From Streptomyces sp. NRRL F-6131 (GTDB lineage Bacteria > Actinomycetota > Actinomycetes > Streptomycetales > Streptomycetaceae), in NCBI GenBank assembly GCA_000719695.1, contig JOHN01000021.1, positions 50,831 through 114,830 on the forward strand: 64,000 nt of DNA. Direction: 5' to 3'. Numbering within the stretch: position 1 is the stretch's first letter; each line of letters opens with the position of its first letter. The notes beneath the pieces are model-generated. The model was not told where the DNA came from. It ran no database searches and worked only from the letters and a program-made list of their open reading frames with translations. The position numbers and the translations under genes were made by a program. Positions 59,451 through 64,000 of the stretch are shown here, piece after piece.

Positions 59451-59849
59451 CGTGGACGCTCGTGGTGGGGTACGGGTGGCGGGCCTGGCGGCGTACTCGT
59501 CCGTGAGGAGGGTGCAGGTGCACCAGTCGCCCTCGCACGGGCGGCCGGCCTCGGTGCCGTACGGGCCGAGGCCGGTCATGAGGCGGAGCACTTCCGTGCG
59601 GTCGTCCGGGGAGAGGACCGGGAGGGTGGACCGGGCGTGCAGTTTCCAAGCGGCGGGGGTGTCGTCCAGGTCGCCGACGACCTGTCCGTCGATGAACAGG
59701 GTGTGGAGGGGGTGTTCCGGGAAGTCGTTGAGCCGGAGGACCAGCCACCGTCCGTCGACCCGGGCCGCGTAGCGGAAGACCGTGGTGCCCGTGTCGTGCC
59801 ACGCGACCCGTGCGGGCAGCTCGGGCCGCGGCGTCGGCGGCGGGTTCAT
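59439..59849 (-). CDS. Hypothetical protein
   Basis: 136 aa, cytoplasmic, beta-rich (VAWHDTGTTVFRYAARVDGRWLVLRLNDFPEHPLHTLFIDGQVVGDLDDTPAAW). PCEGDWCTCTL near residue 110 has three closely spaced Cys. No family recognised. ATG 59849 has GGAGGGGAG 8 nt upstream. Followed upstream on the same strand by a small membrane protein gene 38 bp away. Confidence 0.7.
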   Translation of the reverse strand: MNPPPTPRPELPARVAWHDTGTTVFRYAARVDGRWLVLRLNDFPEHPLHTLFIDGQVVGDLDDTPAAWKLHARSTLPVLSPDDRTEVLRLMTGLGPYGTEAGRPCEGDWCTCTLLTDEYAARPATRTPPRASTEQP

Positions 59850-59887
59850 CGGCACGGCTCCCCTCCTGCAATCACCGCTCTCCCATG

Positions 59888-60292
59888 TCAGCGGGCGGCG
59901 GTGCTCCCGGTGCCCGGGATGCTCGCCGTGGCCGTCGGGCGGCAGAGGTTGAGGCTGTGGGCGGCCTGGCACTCGGTCTGGGCGGGGACGACGCCCGTTC
60001 CGCGGACGCCCTGGAGCAAGCTGACCAGGACGACGGCGGCGAGCGCCGCCTTCACCGTGCCCGTCAGGGTGCCGGTGAACCTGGCCGTGTGGAAGCGGCG
60101 GTAGGCGTAGGCGAGGCCGGCCAGGGCGGCGACCAGGGCGGAGAAGCTGAAGTAGCTGTAACCGGTGATCCGGCCGTTCTCCTTCACCGTGCTCTCCAGG
60201 TGCAGGTCGAGCAGCACGGGCAGGACGGCCACGACGGCGGCCGTCAGGGCGATCCTGACGGCGAGGCTGCGACCACGGAAGTACGCGAACAC
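59888..60292 (-). CDS. Small membrane protein, unknown
   Basis: 134 aa, GTG start with GGGGGGAA upstream. Three hydrophobic helices (LAVRIALTAAVVAVLPVLLDL; YFSFSALVAALAGLAYAYR; VKAALAAVVLVSLLQGV). The C-terminal extracytoplasmic tail has two Cys (QTECQAAHSLNLCRP), possibly a disulfide. Forms a small minus-strand group with its neighbours. Confidence 0.7.
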   Translation of the reverse strand: MFAYFRGRSLAVRIALTAAVVAVLPVLLDLHLESTVKENGRITGYSYFSFSALVAALAGLAYAYRRFHTARFTGTLTGTVKAALAAVVLVSLLQGVRGTGVVPAQTECQAAHSLNLCRPTATASIPGTGSTAAR

Positions 60293-60345
60293 GGATTCCC
60301 CCCAACGCTTTTGGGGGAGGACGCTCCGCCGCCGCGACCGGTTCC

Positions 60346-60372
60346 GGGTCAGGGTCAGGGTCAGGGTCAGGG
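60346..60372. repeat. GGGTCA hexanucleotide tandem repeat
   Basis: Four direct GGGTCA units and a partial fifth, starting a few bases beyond the stop codon of the SUKH-like gene. Simple-sequence repeat, no known role. Confidence 0.8.
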
Positions 60373-60378
60373 CCCGGG

Positions 60379-60885
60379 TCAGGACAACTGGTCGTGGATC
60401 TGCCGGGTCACGCCTTCGAGGAGGTCCTGGAGGTCGGCCGCGACGAGGTCGAACCGGCCGGACGGGGAGGCGGTGGCCGAGCGCCAGACCCGGCCGGAGC
60501 CCGCGAGGGCGAAGAGGTGGCCCCCTCCGTCACTGCCGAACACCAGCGCGGGCTCCTCCTCGCCGTCGATCGGGATCTCCCCGTACTCCGCGAAGTCCTC
60601 GGCGACCTTCGCGGCGTCGTGGACGAAGAAGCCGACGTGGACGTCGGGCAGCGAGATCTCGCCGAACACCCAGTACAGGGTGGTCAGGTCGGAGGGAACG
60701 GGCGTCGACTCGACCAGCGCGTCCGTCTGCCGGTGGCTCGCCTCCGTCGCCCACGCGACCGCGTTCGGGCCCGGCGGGTAGCCGAAGCGCGCGCGGAACA
60801 CCCGCATCAGCTCCGCCACCGCCGCCTCCGTCCGCGCGCCCCAGCCGCGGAGCCACTCGGCCTCCAGTCGCGGTGCGCCAGCCAT
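60379..60885 (-). CDS. SMI1/KNR4 (SUKH)-like protein
   Basis: 168 aa, cytoplasmic. LTTLYWVFGEISLPDVHVGFFVHDAAKVAEDFAEYGEIPIDGEEEPALVFGSDGGGHLFALAGSGRVWRSA has the SUKH layout: a helix, G-x-I-x-L-P-D, then F-G-S-D-G-G-G-x-x-F-A-L. Many SUKH proteins are immunity proteins of polymorphic toxin systems, but no toxin gene is adjacent, so the role is open. ATG 60885 chosen at MAGAPRLEAEW. Divergent from the TOPRIM gene. Confidence 0.65.
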   Translation of the reverse strand: MAGAPRLEAEWLRGWGARTEAAVAELMRVFRARFGYPPGPNAVAWATEASHRQTDALVESTPVPSDLTTLYWVFGEISLPDVHVGFFVHDAAKVAEDFAEYGEIPIDGEEEPALVFGSDGGGHLFALAGSGRVWRSATASPSGRFDLVAADLQDLLEGVTRQIHDQLS

Positions 60886-60973
60886 GGTCGGCCACGTCCT
60901 CTCCTCCGGCGTATCACCGGGGAACACTACGGAACGGAGACGAAAATGCCGCGCCCCGCACGGGCGGTTGAAG

Positions 60974-60979
60974 CAGAAT
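60974..60979 (+). promoter_or_regulatory. -10-like CAGAAT of the TOPRIM gene
   Basis: CAGAAT is followed by 6 nt and the ATG at 60986, compatible with a leaderless message. Confidence 0.35.
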
Positions 60980-60985
60980 CGCCCC

Positions 60986-61597
60986 ATGGCGGACATGCAG
61001 GCGTTCCGGGACGCGGTCGGCACCTGGGCAGCGGGCGGTGAGCCGGCCCGTGAGCTGGCGGAACAGGTGGGGGTCCGGACGGCGGTCCTGGTGGAAGGGC
61101 CCAGCGATCTCGCGGCCGTCGAAACGCTGGCCGCGCGCCGCGGCCGGGACCTGGCCGCCGACGGCGTGTGCGTCGTCTCCATGGGCGGGGCGATGAACGT
61201 CGGCCGCTACGCCGAACTGCTCGGACCGCCGGGGCTGGGGCTGCGCCTCGCCGGGCTGTGCGACGAGAACGAGCAGGGCTACTACGACCGCGGGCTCGAC
61301 CGGGCCGGTGCGCCGCGCGAGGGGTTCTTCGTCTGCGTGTCCGACCTGGAGGAGGAGCTCATCCGCGCCCTCGGCGTGGCCCGGGTCGTGGAGATCGTCC
61401 GGGCCGAGGGCGACCTGGCCGCGTGGCAGACCTTCGGCCGGCAGCCCGCCCACCAGGGACGGCCGGCGGAGCACCGGATGCGGCGCTTCCTCGGCACCAA
61501 GAAGGGCCGCAAGATCCGCTACGGGCACCTCCTGGTCGAGGCCCTGGACCCCGGGCAGGAGCCGGCTCCGCTGCGCGACCTGCTCGCGCGGGTATGA
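60986..61597 (+). CDS. TOPRIM-domain protein (OLD-nuclease-like C-terminal type)
   Basis: 203 aa. VRTAVLVEGPSDLAAVETLAARRGRDLAADGVCVVSMGGAMNVGRYAELL carries the TOPRIM Glu in V-E-G-x-S-D and the following strand. LAGLCDENEQGYY holds the second acidic motif (D-x-N/D-E). This resembles the TOPRIM half of OLD-family nucleases without the ATPase half. KKGRKIRYGHLLVEAL near the C-terminus is basic. It could act as a nuclease or nucleotidyl hydrolase; partner unknown. ATG 60986. Confidence 0.75.
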   Translation: MADMQAFRDAVGTWAAGGEPARELAEQVGVRTAVLVEGPSDLAAVETLAARRGRDLAADGVCVVSMGGAMNVGRYAELLGPPGLGLRLAGLCDENEQGYYDRGLDRAGAPREGFFVCVSDLEEELIRALGVARVVEIVRAEGDLAAWQTFGRQPAHQGRPAEHRMRRFLGTKKGRKIRYGHLLVEALDPGQEPAPLRDLLARV

Positions 61598-61657
61598 GGG
61601 TCGCCGAGAGGCGGCCCGAGGGCGCCGGGCAGGTGCGGGAGATCCACCAGCTCGTTC

Positions 61658-61682
61658 GGCGCGGCCCGGGTGCGGCCGCGCC
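61658..61682. terminator. 9-bp hairpin between convergent genes
   Basis: GGCGCGGCC/GGCCGCGCC with a 7-nt loop lies between the TOPRIM gene and the minus-strand hypothetical gene. Confidence 0.55.
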
Positions 61683-61685
61683 CGG

Positions 61686-62204
61686 TCAGTACTCGACGGC
61701 GTCCAGGTGGTACGTGGTGTCGACCCAGAAGTCGCCGGCCTTCGCCTTGATGGAGAGCACGTACTGACCGGGCGCCAGCGGGTCGAGGGCGCACCACTGG
61801 CCCCAGGCGACCCGCGGGATGCCCACCGCCAGGAACCGCTTCGAGGCGAACTCGTGCACCCTCAGCGGGACGCCGTTCAGCGTCGCCACGGCCTCGGAGG
61901 TCTCGACGCGCCACGGCGCGGAGGAGAGCCCGAGGGCGATCCGCTGGGTGTTGAACACCGGGAAGAAGACCGGCCGGCCGGCCGCGATCGGGCAGCGGCG
62001 CACCACGCGGCCGCCGTAGGTGCCGGAGAGGAACCAGACGTCCGAGGGCTGCCGCCAGCCGGCGAACTCGCCGGTGGTGTCACCGACCGGGCTGCGCTCC
62101 GCCGGGGCCGAGAGCGCCCACTTCCACCAGCGTGCCGCGAGTTCCGCGCCCCGGCGGGGGTCCACGGTGTCGGCACCGGTCTCGGGGGAGGCGGCCTCGC
62201 CCAC
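61686..62204 (-). CDS. Hypothetical protein of a widespread uncharacterised family
   Basis: 172 aa. WWKWALSAPAERSPVGDTTGEFAGWRQPSDVWFLSGTYGGRVVRRCPIAAGRPVFFPVFNTQRI resembles a recurring family pattern (W-x-W then N/S-P-x-x-D-x-T-G, V-W-F-L-x-G-T-x-G-G, C-x-I-P/A-A-G-x-x-F-F-P-V). I remember it as common in hypothetical proteins but cannot give it a function. GTG 62204 chosen because AAGGAG lies 5 nt upstream. The longer frame runs through a repeat region. Confidence 0.7.
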   Translation of the reverse strand: MGEAASPETGADTVDPRRGAELAARWWKWALSAPAERSPVGDTTGEFAGWRQPSDVWFLSGTYGGRVVRRCPIAAGRPVFFPVFNTQRIALGLSSAPWRVETSEAVATLNGVPLRVHEFASKRFLAVGIPRVAWGQWCALDPLAPGQYVLSIKAKAGDFWVDTTYHLDAVEY

Positions 62205-62273
62205 GTCTGCTCCTTCGGTTCCACGCGCGCACCGCAGATCGGTTCGCCCCGTGACTTTATCCCGTGGCCGTGG

Positions 62274-62295
62274 GGCCCTCCCGTCCGGGAGGGCC
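62274..62295 (-). terminator. Hairpin after the acidic hypothetical gene
   Basis: GGCCCTCCC/GGGAGGGCC, 9-bp stem, 4-nt loop, about 55 nt beyond the minus-strand stop at 62350. A GGGGAGCC direct repeat lies between. Confidence 0.55.
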
Positions 62296-62349
62296 GGGGC
62301 CGGGGGCGGGGGCCCGGGGACGCGGGGAGCCGGGGAGCCGGGGAGCCGC

Positions 62350-63216
62350 TCAGGCGTCCAGGCGGCGGACGGTGATCTCGTACTGGTCCACCGCGCCGTC
62401 CCAGCGGACGACGACGGTGCCGCCGTCCGTCTCGTCGTAGCCGTCCTCGTCCTCCTCATCGTCGGCGTCATCGTCGTCATCGGCGTCGGCGTCGGCGTCG
62501 GCGAACAGCACCAGGGCCAGGTCGTGGGACTCCGGGTCGCAGAAGGCGGCCAGGTAGTCCCGCAGGGCGGGGTCGGTCACACCGGCCACCTGCTCGTGGG
62601 CCTCCTCCGCCACCTCCTCGCGGGCGTCGCCGAGCCCGGCCGGCAACAGGTCGGGCGCGGTGGCGGCGGTCAGTCCGGTGGCGGCGCACAGGGCGTCGAG
62701 CAGGGAGTCCCCGGAGGCGAGCCGGGCCTGCCAGAGCGTCCACAGCTCCGCGGGCAGTTCGGCCGAGGCGAGGTCGACGCCGTGCCGCTCGGCGATGCGG
62801 CCGAGGTCGGCGCCCAGCAGCGCGCCGCGCCACCGCCCGGTCGCGGACTCCTCGACGGCGGCGGCGAGATCGGCGGCGAACGGGGCGAGTCCGGCGGGCA
62901 GTTCGCGCGACTCGACCCAGAACAGCGACCGGCTCGCGTCGAAGACCAGCTCCGACTCGTCGAGGTCGCCGGGCGGCGTGAGCAACAGGTGCGGGGTGGT
63001 GACCGTCTCCTCCCCCGCGAGCGCGGCCCGCCCCACCCACACCGGGTCCCGCTCCAGCTCGCTCTCGGCGAGGAAGTTGCCGCTGTAGTAGGTGCCGTAG
63101 CGCGCGTTCCCGTCGAACCCGGCCAGCGGCCGGCCGAGCACCTCCCCGAAGGCCTGCGCGAGGGCGGCGCCCCACTCCTCGGAACGGACGGGGCTCGTGG
63201 TGTCATCAAGCGTCAT
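62350..63216 (-). CDS. Hypothetical acidic protein
   Basis: 288 aa, cytoplasmic. The N-terminal two thirds are ordered (WGAALAQAFGEVLGRPLAGFDGNARYGTYYSGNFLAESEL). A low-complexity Asp/Glu stretch follows at about residues 238-265 (DADADADDDDDADDEEDED), then a short beta segment VVVRWDGAVDQYEITVRRL. No family recognised. ATG 63216; strong codon bias supports a real gene. Confidence 0.7.
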   Translation of the reverse strand: MTLDDTTSPVRSEEWGAALAQAFGEVLGRPLAGFDGNARYGTYYSGNFLAESELERDPVWVGRAALAGEETVTTPHLLLTPPGDLDESELVFDASRSLFWVESRELPAGLAPFAADLAAAVEESATGRWRGALLGADLGRIAERHGVDLASAELPAELWTLWQARLASGDSLLDALCAATGLTAATAPDLLPAGLGDAREEVAEEAHEQVAGVTDPALRDYLAAFCDPESHDLALVLFADADADADDDDDADDEEDEDGYDETDGGTVVVRWDGAVDQYEITVRRLDA

Positions 63217-63264
63217 GCCGGGAGTACAGCACGCCCAACCGACAACCCGACCAACAGGGTTGAC

Positions 63265-63837
63265 TCAGCGGCTGTAGTCCTTGAGCTCCTCGGTGTCCAA
63301 CACCATGCCGAGGCCTGGAAGCTCGGCCCGCTCCCCGTGGTCGTAGCTCCGGATCTCCCGGTAGCGCCCCTTGACCGGCTCGCTGTGGACGGTGACCGCG
63401 TCGCTGTCCCGGTCGACCAACAGATAGCTGGGGATACCGCTTTCCGCGTACGCCCGGGGCTTCTTGAGGCGGTCCCGCTCGTCGGCCCGGCGGTCGAAGG
63501 AGGTGACCTCCGCGACCAGCAGGACGCCCCGGGAGTCGGCCCACTCCCCCTGGCCGGCGAAGTACTCGGCGGGCGCGAGAGCGCCGTCCGGGCGAGCAGC
63601 GCCGTTCCCGGAGGCCGGGATGCGCAGGCCCTGTCCCGCGAAGAGCCAGAGGTCCGGACGGTGCTGCACGCAGGTCCGTTGGAGCCACGCGACGATCTGG
63701 CCGTGGTCGCCGTCGGGCCGGGGCCTGACTCCGAGTTCACCGTCGACGAACTCGAGCGCGACGCCCTGGAGCGCCGCCACCTCGGCGATGGCCTCGAAGG
63801 CGTCGAGGCTCATCTGCGGGCGGTCGTGGACGACCAC
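63265..63837 (-). CDS. Uma2-family (DUF820) restriction-endonuclease-like protein
   Basis: 190 aa. LEFVDGELGVRPRPDGDHGQIVAWLQ, ARPDGALAPAEYF and VLLVAEVTSFDRRADERDRLKKPRAYAESGIPSYLLVDRDSDAVTVH match Uma2 proteins. They carry the PD-(D/E)xK-type core (Asp in R-P-D, Glu in A-E-V-x-S, Lys in the following helix). Many such genes occur as scattered accessory copies; their biological role is unsettled. GTG at 63837, with an alternative ATG at 63813 (MSLDAF). Confidence 0.85.
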   Translation of the reverse strand: MVVHDRPQMSLDAFEAIAEVAALQGVALEFVDGELGVRPRPDGDHGQIVAWLQRTCVQHRPDLWLFAGQGLRIPASGNGAARPDGALAPAEYFAGQGEWADSRGVLLVAEVTSFDRRADERDRLKKPRAYAESGIPSYLLVDRDSDAVTVHSEPVKGRYREIRSYDHGERAELPGLGMVLDTEELKDYSR

Positions 63838-63897
63838 GGCGTCTCCCTCTCCCCGGGCCCGTCGAGGGTACGGCGACCACCGTACGGCAGCGGACGG

Positions 63898-64000
63898 TCA
63901 GCCCGTGGCGCGGACGTAGATGTCGGCGGCGCCGGGGAGGCCGACGGGGTCGGGGGCGACGTAGATGCGGCGGGCCGGGGTCACGGTGGGGGTCGGGGAG
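63898..64000 (-). CDS. 3' end of an unidentified gene
   Basis: An open frame on the minus strand ends ...ARRIYVAPDPVGLPGAADIYVRATG and a TGA at 63898-63900. It continues beyond the window. Codon bias looks genuine; the family cannot be told from 33 residues. A short GTACGG/CCGTAC inverted repeat (about 63868-63885) lies just beyond the stop. Confidence 0.5.
   Translation of the reverse strand, partial: SPTPTVTPARRIYVAPDPVGLPGAADIYVRATG

Noticed and set aside
60346..60372. Telomere-like GGGTCA repeat
   Set aside because: Only about four units, internal to the chromosome and beside a stop codon; Streptomyces telomeres are palindromic, not short G-rich repeats.

Overview
The window is very GC-rich chromosomal DNA with strong third-position GC bias, many GTG starts, ATGA stop/start overlaps, leaderless -10 boxes (TANNNT about 6 nt before the start codon) and actinobacterial families (DUF397, DUF5753, ECF41 sigma, class F sortase). 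It comes from a streptomycete-type actinomycete. The crotonyl-CoA carboxylase/reductase here carries its CO2-pocket residues at Asn81, Phe170, Glu171 and His365, the same numbering as the Kitasatospora setae enzyme, so Kitasatospora is my best guess (inference).

Layout. 1-7.8 kb (minus strand): an exopolysaccharide locus with two GT4 glycosyltransferases, a polysaccharide deacetylase, a MurJ/Wzx-type flippase, a Wzy/O-antigen-ligase-type polymerase and an undecaprenyl-phosphate sugar transferase. 8.0-14.2 kb: an SRPBCC protein, a HipA-like kinase, a secreted subtilisin, and an amidohydrolase plus glutamine-synthetase pair equivalent to a split FluG protein. 14.8-24.3 kb: an ethylmalonyl-CoA pathway locus (duplicated 3-hydroxyacyl-CoA dehydrogenase, TetR regulator, Ccr, B12-dependent ethylmalonyl-CoA mutase, HpcH/HpaI lyase, MaoC hydratase, acyl-CoA dehydrogenase). 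24.7-26.3 kb: psd-pssA for phosphatidylethanolamine synthesis. 26.4-30.4 kb: a helical hypothetical protein, an anchored alpha/beta hydrolase and an XRE regulator. 30.6-37.6 kb: a cobalamin riboswitch followed by an adenosylcobalamin operon (cobD, cobQ, fused chelatase, cobO, cobB). B12 is the cofactor of the mutase in the EMC locus.

37.9-44.4 kb: an M6-like metalloprotease, a lipoprotein/response-regulator/sensor-kinase operon laid out like cseA-cseB-cseC but without sigE, and a sortase with a proline-rich surface protein. 44.6-53.4 kb: GNAT, ArsR with a divergent quinone oxidoreductase, arylamine N-acetyltransferase, a CHAP/peptidoglycan-binding protein, an ECF41 sigma factor and two tandem DD-peptidase-like serine hydrolases.

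53.4-64 kb is accessory. It holds a collapsed DUF5753/DUF397 remnant, an orphan DUF397 gene, a NUDIX protein, an HxlR/RidA divergent pair, a repeat protein, a hypothetical gene with a decayed partial copy, a SUKH-like protein, a TOPRIM protein, a Uma2-type protein and several unknowns. Four related 5-nt-loop hairpins punctuate 57.1-59.3 kb. I found no tRNA, rRNA, CRISPR array, insertion sequence or integrase. The most notable items are the hairpin family with the decayed tandem copy, the Cse-like operon whose two membrane proteins carry basic pentapeptide repeats at the N-terminus, the split FluG pair, and a small ORF between the riboswitch and cobD.
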